In this document: piece after piece, positions 8,965 to 17,168 of the stretch
Layout: every line of letters begins with the position of its first letter
How positions within the stretch are numbered: the stretch's first letter is position 1
The notes under the pieces: generated by a model
What the model was told of the DNA's origin: nothing
What the model saw: the letters and a program-made list of their open reading frames with translations, nothing else
Databases searched by the model: none
Made by a program: the position numbers and the translations under genes
NCBI GenBank assembly: GCA_017306715.1
Contig: JAFKHV010000013.1
Span: forward strand, 24,009-88,008
Reading direction: 5' to 3'
Source: Legionella sp.
Lineage (GTDB): Bacteria; Pseudomonadota; Gammaproteobacteria; Legionellales; Legionellaceae
Length of the DNA stretch: 64,000 nucleotides

Positions 8965-9099
8965 ATAGCTTTCCGACCATAAATACATGGACATCTCAGC
9001 ACGGATAATCTATTACCTGGTAAATCTCTGTAATTAATAATGAATTGATTCAACGTTGCGGTGAAATGTATTTGACAAAATACTGTTTTCAGGAGTGTT

Positions 9100-10137
9100 A
9101 TGAGTAATAAATTTTATAAAGCAATCCGTGCGGGTGATTTAATCGCCATCAAGCAATTATTAGCAGAGGGCACGAAACTTGATGCGCATGCGTGGTTTGT
9201 TGCGGTCAATGCACCTGATAATATTAAAATATTTCACCTGTTTTCTCAGCATATCCAGGAGAGTAAAGAATCCAAAAATAAAAAGAAAGAGGTGGGTATA
9301 AGACTTGATGAAAGTCATTCTGGGCAAACAGAGATGTTAATTTATTATCCACTGGATTTAGTAAGCTATGTTGACAGCAACCTTCCCTTATTTTGGTACG
9401 CAATCGGACAGAAACAGTGGTCGTTAGTATCCTGGTTTTTGACTATTGAAAATAATGCGTATCATTATACTCCTGGTAGTCAGTGCTGCGCGGAGTATTC
9501 TGTTGCCAATCTTCATAAAATTATTAAGACATTAGCGGGGATTATCGGTCCTGCCAATCCTCAGGATCCTGAGTGGTTAGAGTCATTTTTTCTCAATGGA
9601 CTGCTTGTTTGGTGTGCGGCTCATATGGAGCAATTAAATCTGGTGCAGTTGTTGTTGACGCGGCTACCAACAAAATTATCTTTTATTTGTCCTGATAGTT
9701 ATCCAGGTCAAACTGTTTTATGGCATGCAGCACGTAATAATCGATGGGATATTGTTGTTAGGCTTTTAGAGAAAGATTCTGAACATGCGTTAACGTATCA
9801 ATCAGGTTGCGAAGGTCAGTCATTATCGTGGTTAGCTGCGTATCACAATCAATGGGATTATGTCGAGTATTTTCTAACCCTGTCTTTTGATGACATTAAT
9901 GGCTATCCGTCTGGGCATCATGAAGGCAGAAGTATACTTTGGCTTGCTGCTCAGTCTGGAGAATGGCCAACAGTTAAACTTATTTTAGAGCACTACCCTA
10001 AGGTGAATATCGACGCACACCCAATAAACCCCACAGAGGATGATTATTTACCCCATACAACCGTTCTTCAGTTTGCGCAATGGAGTAGTCAAGTGGAGGT
10101 TATTGCCATGCTCGAGCAGCATCAATTAGAACAATAA
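9100..10137 (+). CDS. Ankyrin-type repeat protein, effector candidate
   Basis: AGGAG lies 4 bases before the ATG at 9100. The 345-residue product starts with a helix pair (FYKAIRAGDLIAIKQLLAEG) and has ankyrin-like units with an unusual shared Trp at the helix positions: LFWYAIGQKQWSLVSWFL, LWHAARNNRWDIVVRLLE, LSWLAAYHNQWDYVEYFL and LWLAAQSGEWPTVKLILE. Loops between them are expanded by GQ/G-rich segments (YPGQTV, CEGQSL, HHEGRSI). Such proteins in Legionella are commonly Dot/Icm substrates that bind host proteins; translocation is inferred here. The stop TAA at 10135 is followed in the same frame by a further 115 sense codons (see 10138-10485), so the protein may be truncated or the stop may be leaky. 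The promoter is at 8936-8964. Confidence 0.85.
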   Translation: MSNKFYKAIRAGDLIAIKQLLAEGTKLDAHAWFVAVNAPDNIKIFHLFSQHIQESKESKNKKKEVGIRLDESHSGQTEMLIYYPLDLVSYVDSNLPLFWYAIGQKQWSLVSWFLTIENNAYHYTPGSQCCAEYSVANLHKIIKTLAGIIGPANPQDPEWLESFFLNGLLVWCAAHMEQLNLVQLLLTRLPTKLSFICPDSYPGQTVLWHAARNNRWDIVVRLLEKDSEHALTYQSGCEGQSLSWLAAYHNQWDYVEYFLTLSFDDINGYPSGHHEGRSILWLAAQSGEWPTVKLILEHYPKVNIDAHPINPTEDDYLPHTTVLQFAQWSSQVEVIAMLEQHQLEQ

Positions 10138-10485
10138 GCGATTAATTTAACTGAAAAGGAATCCAATTCGTCTGATTTAATTAAAAATATTAATCTTTTT
10201 ATTGAAAACCATATTTCCCAATTTTCTGGGGCCGATAATGTGACTTTTCTCCAAAAAAAATTACAACAAGCATTTAAGGCGGCTGCCATTGATACTTTGG
10301 ATATCCAGTGCCCGCCAGAACACACTTTAACCTTCTTTAAAAAAGATAAGATCACCCTGGTTCAGGAGAAAATAATGCAGGTGCTTAGTGAAGTGAATTT
10401 GTTGGAGGTAGACGACGACGTATTAATCGAGAAAATACGGACTGTGTTTCATTCAACAAATGTAGGCGACTCTTTAGCACCATAA
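10138..10485 (+). pseudogene. In-frame C-terminal continuation of the ankyrin-type gene beyond TAA
   Basis: Directly after the TAA at 10135-10137 the same frame stays open for 115 codons to the TAA at 10483. The product is hydrophilic and helical, beginning AINLTEKESNSSDLIKNINL and ending NVGDSLAP. A GTG at 10240 could start an 81-residue protein, but no Shine-Dalgarno sequence precedes it. The simplest reading is that a CAA-to-TAA change separated the last quarter of a protein of about 461 residues. Readthrough, or an independent small gene, cannot be excluded. Confidence 0.5.
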
Positions 10486-10591
10486 ATCTGTGATTATCGA
10501 ACGGGTGGTTGCATCGGATTTTTTTGCTGAAATCTTGTTATCAATCCGTTATCATTGCTAACTATTTGAAAGCAATGGTGTTTAAAACGAT

Positions 10592-11347
10592 ATGGAAATC
10601 AAACAATTCAAGGCATGTATTGTTGGTGTCATTTTAGTATGTACGGGTACAGCTCAAGCAATTCCGCGGTCATTCGCAGTGACAGGTGGCCTACATGCGC
10701 CTGTTTTTGGCAATCATAGTAATGTTTCAATTAATAATGATGTAACTAATAATTATAATTTTAAACGAAACACGACTTGGCAGGGGGTAGCTGGAATAGA
10801 ATTAAGTCAACAACTGGCTTATAAATTATTTTCTAGATACCGCATCAATTACGGCATTGCCGGATATTTTTTAAATCTGGGTAAAGCTCAAGGAATAGAG
10901 CATCCGTTAATCAATTTTGGTTTATTTGATAGTCTGGACTATCAATTTAAAACCCAGAGCGCGGCACTTATGGTGCAGACCGCATACGGTTACCAAATGA
11001 ATCGCTGGCAGCCTTTTATATTGGTCGGAATTGGTAATAGCTGGAATCGCTTTAGCCAATATCGTGAGCGGCCCACGAATCCCTCACTCAGCGCAAGTCC
11101 TGCGGTTTTATTTAATGGCCATACCAGTGCATCATTTGCTTATACTTTAAGTGTCGGAACACAGTTTTTGCTGGGGAAAGCGCTTGCTCATCCCATAGAA
11201 TATAATGCTGCTGTGCGTTATCAATACTTTAATTTAGGTAGTGGACGTTTAGGACGTGCACCGCTGCAAACTTCAGATTCCCGATTGCAAATAAAATCAC
11301 TTTACACTCAAGGGGTTTTATTTTCTTTAATCGCAACCTTTGGCTAA
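10592..11347 (+). CDS. Outer-membrane beta-barrel protein
   Basis: A signal peptide covers residues 1-23 (cleavage after AQA). The rest alternates polar and aromatic/hydrophobic residues in amphipathic strands, with long loops (for example NVSINNDVTNNYNF and RERPTNPSLSA), and ends in a strand finishing ...LIATFG, as in eight-stranded OmpA/OmpW-type barrels. The length of 251 residues suits 8-10 strands. Function is not evident: such proteins act as adhesins, immune-evasion barrels or small-molecule pores. The chitinase frame starts immediately downstream and nearly overlaps the stop, so the two genes are probably co-transcribed. The ATG at 10592 lacks a good Shine-Dalgarno sequence. Confidence 0.8.
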   Translation: MEIKQFKACIVGVILVCTGTAQAIPRSFAVTGGLHAPVFGNHSNVSINNDVTNNYNFKRNTTWQGVAGIELSQQLAYKLFSRYRINYGIAGYFLNLGKAQGIEHPLINFGLFDSLDYQFKTQSAALMVQTAYGYQMNRWQPFILVGIGNSWNRFSQYRERPTNPSLSASPAVLFNGHTSASFAYTLSVGTQFLLGKALAHPIEYNAAVRYQYFNLGSGRLGRAPLQTSDSRLQIKSLYTQGVLFSLIATFG

Positions 11348-11363
11348 CAGGATGTTATCTCTC

Positions 11364-12608
11364 ATGAATAAGAAAATACTCATTGCTCTATTTTGCTGTT
11401 ATACGGTTATAGCCCATGCACAAGCCGTGTTGGAGATTGTCCCGACCAGTAATTCTCCAATTGCTTTATTTAACCAGGGGGGTATTTCGCTAAACTATTT
11501 CGTCAAAAATAATTCAGGACGGACCGTAAATGCTCTTTCCATTGATCCAAAAAATGGCAACTCCGGACAACATCTTCTCATCTCTATGAATAACAACACA
11601 TGCGTGAATGGCATCCTTAATCCTGGTGCGCAATGTAGTTTTACCTTAAACTTGCAAAGCAATGGCCAAGCAGCACAGGTTGCTTTAGCGCCTAAAGTAT
11701 GTGCTTTTAAGGGGGCTGTCTGTTCAATCCCAGTAGCTGCAGAGCGAGTTTTAGTTACTGTTGCCGCCTTGCCCATCGCACAGTTTCCAACGCCTTATGC
11801 GGGTACTTTTTATCCCATTTATAATTATGGCGCAGGCCAATGGTTACCCCCTACATTACCTCCGATTGCCCCTTTTCAAGATATTAGTGCCATTTTCGTA
11901 GCCTTTGCTCATGCCTATCCTCAAGCTAATGGCGCAATTTTTGCTTTTGAGAGGGGTCAGCAAGATCAATCAGAGCGGCTCGCATTATTGGCGAATACGG
12001 CACGCCGTGCCAATCCTAAGATAAAAATTCTGATGTCTTTGGGTTGGGGGAAGCAGGATTGGACCTATATCAATACCGATTATGTGAATCGCGCGCATCT
12101 TTTTGTGCCGAGTATTATTCGCTTTATTCGGGAGAATCGACTGGATGGTGTCGATATCGATGATGAGAGCATTGGGAGTAGCAGCGGGGTAATTCCGCAA
12201 ACAAATTTTAATGGCGTCATTGCTAATTTGCGTAATGCATTAAATTATGCCTCCTTACAAGACGGTAAGCCTTATTACTTGACAATCACGCCTGCAGGAA
12301 ATAACCAACCCGCTGAAGGAATTGTCGGTACACAAATAGATGCGCAAAATGTCAGAAGTTTCGATTTGATTAATATTCAAAGCTACTTTAATCCAGATTT
12401 TGCAGATGAATTTTATCAAGAGCTTATAGCACTGGGTTATCCGCAAAAACAAATTGCCCATGGCATTGATACTGGAGAAGTTTGTGATCCAGATTACCCA
12501 CCTTATATTGGTTTTGCCGGTATCTTTAATTGGAATCTAACTAAAGATAGCACCTGTGATAACTACATTAACACGCGCACCATCGCTGAATGGGTTGGGT
12601 ATTATTAA
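11364..12608 (+). CDS. Secreted GH18 chitinase-family protein
   Basis: The start at 11364 (MNKKILIALF) gives a clean signal peptide ending AHAQA; earlier in-frame starts (TTG 11340, ATG 11352) would add residues before it. Residues 22-130 form a beta-sandwich domain with four Cys residues that resembles the N-terminal domain of the protein at 1-846. Residues 145-414 form a GH18 barrel: the strand ISAIFVAFAHAYP, KILMSLGWGKQDW, and the complete catalytic signature DGVDIDDE at 261-268 with Glu268 as the acid. GH18 enzymes cleave chitin or related N-acetylglucosamine polymers. Secretion, perhaps through type II secretion as known for a Legionella chitinase, is inferred from the signal peptide. 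It lies directly after the barrel-protein gene. Confidence 0.88.
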   Translation: MNKKILIALFCCYTVIAHAQAVLEIVPTSNSPIALFNQGGISLNYFVKNNSGRTVNALSIDPKNGNSGQHLLISMNNNTCVNGILNPGAQCSFTLNLQSNGQAAQVALAPKVCAFKGAVCSIPVAAERVLVTVAALPIAQFPTPYAGTFYPIYNYGAGQWLPPTLPPIAPFQDISAIFVAFAHAYPQANGAIFAFERGQQDQSERLALLANTARRANPKIKILMSLGWGKQDWTYINTDYVNRAHLFVPSIIRFIRENRLDGVDIDDESIGSSSGVIPQTNFNGVIANLRNALNYASLQDGKPYYLTITPAGNNQPAEGIVGTQIDAQNVRSFDLINIQSYFNPDFADEFYQELIALGYPQKQIAHGIDTGEVCDPDYPPYIGFAGIFNWNLTKDSTCDNYINTRTIAEWVGYY

Positions 12609-12658
12609 GCTATATTCTACAGGTGTTTTTTATAGGGCGCACCGGAGCCTAATTCCCC

Positions 12659-13114
12659 TTAGGACGAGTGCTTTTTGTGGGTGCGCTTTTTGTTCATATT
12701 CGATTCAATGCCTAGATTACTGGTGATTCGTTCAAGAAATTCAGTTAGCTGGTTTATTTCTGACTGTGTAAAACCCTGAAGTGCCTTTTGATTCAGTAGT
12801 TCTGCACAATGGCCAATGTTTTGGCGATGCTGTTCTGCTTTTTGGGTTAATTTAATGTGGAAGGCGCGACGGTCTTCGGTGCTTGGAATACGTTGGACCA
12901 AGCCATCACGTTCCATGCGATCTAGGGTGCGCACTGCCGTGGGTTGTTCTATGCCAATTTGTTTATGTAACTCGGATAGGGTTAATCCGTCTTCAATATA
13001 CAACGCCATTAAAAAATAAGTATATGCGTCGGTTAATTTATAAGTTTTTAATAATTCATTAGCTTGCTTTACGAGAAGCCTATGTGCTTTTTTGATTAAA
13101 GTAGAAGGGTATAT
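12659..13114 (-). CDS. MarR-family regulator with a probable ATA (non-standard) start
   Basis: The first ATG (13009) would delete the dimerisation helix that MarR proteins need. In the same frame, 35 more codons upstream read YPSTLIKKAHRLLVKQANELL and so on, exactly the expected first helix, up to ATA at 13112-13114. That ATA lies 5 bases after a GGAG ribosome-binding site, and no ATG, GTG or TTG occurs in between; ATT at 13117 is the other option. The winged helix includes LTLSELHKQIGIEQPTAVRTLDRMERDGLVQR and the wing STEDRRAFHIKLT. The gene faces the ornithine cyclodeaminase across 80 bases that hold two palindromes, so it probably represses that pair and itself. The ATA may be a start-codon mutation that weakens or kills expression. 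Confidence 0.8.
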   Translation of the reverse strand: MYPSTLIKKAHRLLVKQANELLKTYKLTDAYTYFLMALYIEDGLTLSELHKQIGIEQPTAVRTLDRMERDGLVQRIPSTEDRRAFHIKLTQKAEQHRQNIGHCAELLNQKALQGFTQSEINQLTEFLERITSNLGIESNMNKKRTHKKHSS

Positions 13115-13130
13115 AATTACTCCAAAATTT

Positions 13131-13164
13131 TATAGCTTGCTATATAATATCATACTATGATATT
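13131..13164. promoter_or_regulatory. Two adjacent palindromes over the -10 region: likely MarR operator
   Basis: TATAGC-TT-GCTATA (13131-13144) and AATATCATA-C-TATGATATT (13146-13164) are both perfect palindromes. A TATAAT -10 box at 13143-13148 is overlapped by both. Binding of a MarR dimer here would block transcription toward the cyclodeaminase gene. The assignment to the adjacent MarR gene is by position. Confidence 0.65.
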
Positions 13165-13197
13165 TTAAAAAAACAATTCATATGAAAGGATGATTTA

Positions 13198-14166
13198 ATG
13201 TCATTAACTTTATTATCAGCTGCAGAGGTTAAAGAATCGATTACCATGAACGAGGCAATTAACGCAATGGAGCGTGCTTTTATTCAATTGGCTGAGAAAA
13301 AAGCGGTGATGCCTGTGCGTACCGGGGTACCAGGTGCCAAGGATGGGTTAACACTCACAATGCCAGGATATTTGGCTGGAGAGGAAATTTTAGGCTTAAA
13401 AGTAGTGTCAATCTTCCCGCAAAATATCTTGATGAATAAAGCCGCAATTCAGGGCGTGGTGCTGTTATTAAATGCAGAAACAGGAGAGCCTGCCGTGCTT
13501 ATGGATGCACAATATCTCACCGCATTACGGACCGGAGCCATCTCGGGTTTAGCGACTCGATATTTTGCGGTAGATGATGCGCGAAAAGTGGCCATAATTG
13601 GCTCGGGTGTCCAAGCGCAGACACAACTTGAGGCGGTAGCTGCGGTGCGAGATATTAGGCATGTCTCCATCTGGTCGCGGCAAAGAGAAAATGCACAGCT
13701 GTTAGCAAAAAAATTCGCGGATCGATTTCATTGTGAAGTGTGCACGGATATACCTCACGCGGTAAAAGATGCTGATGTAATTTGTACGGCCACCTCAAGT
13801 ACTGAGCCTTTAATAACTGCCAAACATTTGAGCGAACATGTTCATATTAATGCGATTGGCTCGCATACACCGGCGATGTCAGAAATAAGTTCTGAAGTAT
13901 TATCCTCCGCGCATATTGTGGTCGACCAAATCGATGCGGTGATGGCCGAGGCTGGAGAAATTATACAAGCAGTAAATCAAGGGGCTATTAAGCAAACGCA
14001 ATTGCTCGAATTAGGTACTTGGCTCATGACTAAAAATCCCGACTTACGAGGAAAACGAACAGTTTTTAAATCAGTAGGTTTGGCGATTCAGGATTTAAGT
14101 GTTGCTCAGGTTGTTTATTCAAATGCGCAACGACAGGGAATGGGTACTTCATTTCAACTGTCATAA
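13198..14166 (+). CDS. Ornithine cyclodeaminase / mu-crystallin family protein
   Basis: This 322-residue protein spans the full family length. The N-terminal dimer and substrate domain carries MPVRTGVPGAKDGLTLTMPGY, and the NAD-binding fold has GSGVQAQTQLEAV (residues about 126-138) and ARTGAISGLATRYF-like text just before it. Family members convert L-ornithine to L-proline plus ammonia, or reduce cyclic imino acids such as pyrroline-2-carboxylate. It lies 9 bases before a PLP lyase gene, so they form an operon, and it is probably controlled by the MarR protein. That pairing also recalls SbnB/SbnA of 2,3-diaminopropionate synthesis, an alternative I cannot exclude. The nearby AST operon and putA make an ornithine-to-proline role plausible. 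Confidence 0.85.
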   Translation: MSLTLLSAAEVKESITMNEAINAMERAFIQLAEKKAVMPVRTGVPGAKDGLTLTMPGYLAGEEILGLKVVSIFPQNILMNKAAIQGVVLLLNAETGEPAVLMDAQYLTALRTGAISGLATRYFAVDDARKVAIIGSGVQAQTQLEAVAAVRDIRHVSIWSRQRENAQLLAKKFADRFHCEVCTDIPHAVKDADVICTATSSTEPLITAKHLSEHVHINAIGSHTPAMSEISSEVLSSAHIVVDQIDAVMAEAGEIIQAVNQGAIKQTQLLELGTWLMTKNPDLRGKRTVFKSVGLAIQDLSVAQVVYSNAQRQGMGTSFQLS

Positions 14167-14175
14167 GGAACGAGC

Positions 14176-15078
14176 ATGCAACCACTATACAGTAGAACCC
14201 CGCTAATAAAATCAGATGTTTTAAAATTAGCACTGAATAAAAATGTTTATTTAAAGCTCGAATGTTTGCAACCCTCAGGCTCGTTTAAACTCAGAGGAAT
14301 GAGCAGGATTTGCCAGCATGAAGCCCAGCAGGGTGCGCAAGGCTTTATCTCCTCTTCGGGGGGAAATGCGGGTATTGCTGTGGCCTATTGTGGGATGAAA
14401 CTAGGCATGCCCGTGACGGTCTTTATTCCTGAATCCAGTAATGCGATCTATATAGACTGGATAAAGCTTTATGGGGCCCAAGTCAAAATTGCGGGCAGCG
14501 TTTGGGATGAAGCTCATCAAGCGGCCCAAGAATTTTCCCAAAAAAATCAGGTTCCTTATATTCCACCCTTTGATCATCCTTTATTATGGCAAGGACATGC
14601 AACGATGATACCCGAAGTTGTGGCGCAAGGAATGAATAAACCCGAAGTGGTGGTTCTTGCGGTAGGAGGTGGTGGATTAGCCTGTGGTGTTCTTGAGGGG
14701 ATGCATCAAGTTGGTTGGCAAGATGTTCCTTTAATTGCCGTCGAGACTGAGGGCGCAGATGCATTCGCGCATTCAGTAGCTGCTGGTCAGTTAATTACTT
14801 TGGATAAAATAACCAGTAAAGCAACCAGTCTTGGTGCAAAACGCGTGGCGGCGCAATTATTAGACTGGACGCAACAGCATGAGATAAAAAATATCGTGGT
14901 ATCTGATACAATCGCGCTTAATGCTTGCGCACGACTTGCCAGGGAACAGCGAATTTTAACCGAATTATCGAGCGGTGCCGCACTTTCCGTTGTGTATGAT
15001 CAGCATCCTTTCCTACAGGGTTTATCCTCAATTTTGGTGATTATATGTGGTGGGGTCCATACGTACAATTTTTTATAA
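14176..15078 (+). CDS. PLP-dependent serine/threonine dehydratase-like lyase
   Basis: The 300-residue protein is a fold-type II PLP enzyme. The cofactor lysine is in PSGSFKLRGM (Lys38), the substrate loop is SSSGGNAGIAVAY, and the phosphate-binding glycine loop is VLAVGGGGLACGV. There is no C-terminal ACT regulatory domain, so it resembles catabolic serine or threonine dehydratases rather than the biosynthetic IlvA. The gene directly follows the cyclodeaminase gene. Likely reaction: removal of water and ammonia from Ser or Thr, giving a 2-oxoacid or imine that the neighbouring imine reductase-like protein might handle. A beta-replacing synthase as in SbnA is a second possibility. Substrate specificity cannot be read from these motifs. 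Confidence 0.85.
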   Translation: MQPLYSRTPLIKSDVLKLALNKNVYLKLECLQPSGSFKLRGMSRICQHEAQQGAQGFISSSGGNAGIAVAYCGMKLGMPVTVFIPESSNAIYIDWIKLYGAQVKIAGSVWDEAHQAAQEFSQKNQVPYIPPFDHPLLWQGHATMIPEVVAQGMNKPEVVVLAVGGGGLACGVLEGMHQVGWQDVPLIAVETEGADAFAHSVAAGQLITLDKITSKATSLGAKRVAAQLLDWTQQHEIKNIVVSDTIALNACARLAREQRILTELSSGAALSVVYDQHPFLQGLSSILVIICGGVHTYNFL

Positions 15079-15089
15079 ATTTGGAACCT

Positions 15090-15815
15090 CTAATAAGAGC
15101 CCACAAAGCCCCAATCTTGCACCCAGCTAATTTTTTTAATTTCTTTCGTTTGTAATAATTGATTATAAAATAATTCATGATTGGCGAAGTTACCGGCAAT
15201 AAGAACTAAATTCACACTTCTTTTTATAGGAATTAGTAAAACCTGACGGCAATAGTTTTTAATCAGCTCAAGAATAGGTTTTTGTTCACTTATATTCGCC
15301 AAGTTCACTGTGAGAACCCCCCGCGAGCTAATTAAACGGCTGCAGTTTTGAAAAAATACTTCGGTGCAACATTCCGGAGGAAAGTGATGCGCATTATAAA
15401 GGTCGACAAGAATGTGGGAGCATTGCTCTGGATGTTCCTGAACAAAGTCTGCGGCATTGGCTTCAATCACGGTTAAATTTTTAAGTTCTGAGGTACCAAA
15501 GTAGGTCTGCGCAATTTTAATGACTTCGGCACTGATTTCTATGGCCGTAATGTTTTTTTGCGGGGCTGCTTTGCTCAACAACCAGGGGATACCGCCACCC
15601 CCTAAACCCAAAAGTGTGCCGTCTCCTGGAAAATAGCGCATTGTCAGCGTAAGCATTGGTAAATAATGAAGTCCAGGTTTCCAAGGGTTACGGCGATATT
15701 GCAGAGTTTGAATTGCAGTAGAATTAAACTTTAACCAACGATAAAGCCAGTTTTGATACACTTGATATCCGGATGCAGACTCATAAATACAACGACCCCA
15801 GCGTGTTTTATTCAT
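15090..15815 (-). CDS. Spermidine synthase-like Rossmann methyltransferase-fold protein
   Basis: This 241-residue protein has the SAM-type nucleotide loop [17 protein letters not shown], the acidic strand end [14 protein letters not shown], and the spermidine-synthase catalytic-strand equivalent [14 protein letters not shown]. It lacks the N-terminal beta domain of true SpeE proteins and so belongs to the fused or orphan spermidine-synthase-like group. Its start overlaps the end of astB by 8 bases, making it the last gene of the arginine operon. Because arginine and ornithine are polyamine precursors, a link to polyamine or amino-acid modification is tempting, but the substrate is unknown. 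A plain SAM-dependent methyltransferase is equally possible. Confidence 0.75.
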   Translation of the reverse strand: MNKTRWGRCIYESASGYQVYQNWLYRWLKFNSTAIQTLQYRRNPWKPGLHYLPMLTLTMRYFPGDGTLLGLGGGGIPWLLSKAAPQKNITAIEISAEVIKIAQTYFGTSELKNLTVIEANAADFVQEHPEQCSHILVDLYNAHHFPPECCTEVFFQNCSRLISSRGVLTVNLANISEQKPILELIKNYCRQVLLIPIKRSVNLVLIAGNFANHELFYNQLLQTKEIKKISWVQDWGFVGSY

Positions 15816-17166
15816 GGGAATACTTTTGAAAGGGATAAATGGAGCCTAGATTAAGAATTTGAGTCAGCTCATCGAGTGCTGAATAACTCTCTTGAACTAA
15901 TTGTGGATCTAATAAGTCGCTAGGCATCAATTCCTCACGATAGTGCTTCTTGATCCACAGGGTTAAACGGTTTAATAATTCATTATTCACCAGCACATTT
16001 TGATGTATTGCCTCAATTTCTTTTTGACTCAAAAGTACCCGTAACCGAAGACATGCAGGGCCGCCGCCATTGCGCATACTTTGACGCAAATCCAGATAAT
16101 GGACCTGGGTAATGGGATTCGTGGCTGATGAGATTATTTTGTCGATGCAGGTTTTAACCCGCTTTTGCTCTGCGCACTCACTTGGAGCAAGCAGGAGCAT
16201 CTCAGAGCTGTTCGGTAAGCTTAATAACTGCGAGTTAAATAAGTAGGAGGAGACCGCCTCATTTAAACTTAAATCTTGAATAGGAATTTCGACAAGCTGT
16301 AAGGGTGCGTGCATTTTTTGTCGTAGTTCGTGTAAAACGGCATGCTGGTTTAAAAAAGCCTGTTCATGAATTAATAGTACAGACTCGTTTGCAACAGCAA
16401 TGACATCATTGTGAAATACCCCCGCATCAATTGCCTCTGGATTTTGACAAGCAAATACCGTTTGTTCAGGTGAGAGTTGATGTTTTCGCGCCAGTGCTTG
16501 TGACGCTTCGTATGTTTGCCGTGCTTGGTAAACTCGTGGTGTTGGAATATTTTGTTCATTAAATGCTTTTTTACCGTAAACGAATAAATGAATTCCAGGA
16601 TCTTGATGCTGCTTACAAAGGCGACTATGGTTGGCGGCGCCTTCATCACTGGTTACTACGGTACTGGGTAAGATGGAATGATGGGTAAAATGCTGTTCAT
16701 GAGCAAATATCTTTTGCAGCAATCTGCGTGAAAATTCAGCTTCCTGATGTCGATGTAAATTGCTCATCAGGTTCGCAGCAGTAAAATGTACTCGACCGTC
16801 CGCTGCGTCAATACTTGGGGTTACCGTTGCTGCATTCGCAGTCCACATGCTGGAAGCCGAATAACACGCACTCAATATCTCGGGAGCAACTTGGTACGCT
16901 TTGCGTAACTGTTGCTCTACCGTTCCGGTGAAGCCCAGTTGAGTAAGAAGACTTAAGTTTGGGCGTTGATGGGGTGGGATTAATCCTTGTATCAAACCTA
17001 ATCCAGAGGATACGAAGCGCATTTTTTCCACACCTTGTAATGCAGCTGCTCGGGGGTTAGAGCGGCTCAACGCATTGTTTTGTGATGCAAGATTGCCGCT
17101 TGCGAGCCCCGCATAATTATGGGTTGGCCCCACTAAGCCATCAAAATTAACCTCAAACATAGTCAT
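15808..17166 (-). CDS. astB: N-succinylarginine dihydrolase (AstB)
   Basis: AstB hydrolyses N2-succinylarginine to succinylornithine, CO2 and two ammonia, the second step of the arginine succinyltransferase pathway. The protein is 452 residues, the usual length. It begins [18 protein letters not shown], a family hallmark, and keeps the catalytic triad of this amidinotransferase-fold enzyme: Glu175 (SDEGAANH), His252 (GVFHNDVIA) and Cys372 ([12 protein letters not shown]). The ATG at 17166 is chosen because GGAG of the upstream astD end lies 5 bases before it. It is translationally linked to astD (2-base gap) upstream and overlaps the methyltransferase-like gene downstream. Confidence 0.97.
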   Translation of the reverse strand: MTMFEVNFDGLVGPTHNYAGLASGNLASQNNALSRSNPRAAALQGVEKMRFVSSGLGLIQGLIPPHQRPNLSLLTQLGFTGTVEQQLRKAYQVAPEILSACYSASSMWTANAATVTPSIDAADGRVHFTAANLMSNLHRHQEAEFSRRLLQKIFAHEQHFTHHSILPSTVVTSDEGAANHSRLCKQHQDPGIHLFVYGKKAFNEQNIPTPRVYQARQTYEASQALARKHQLSPEQTVFACQNPEAIDAGVFHNDVIAVANESVLLIHEQAFLNQHAVLHELRQKMHAPLQLVEIPIQDLSLNEAVSSYLFNSQLLSLPNSSEMLLLAPSECAEQKRVKTCIDKIISSATNPITQVHYLDLRQSMRNGGGPACLRLRVLLSQKEIEAIHQNVLVNNELLNRLTLWIKKHYREELMPSDLLDPQLVQESYSALDELTQILNLGSIYPFQKYSHE

Positions 17167-17168
17167 GA

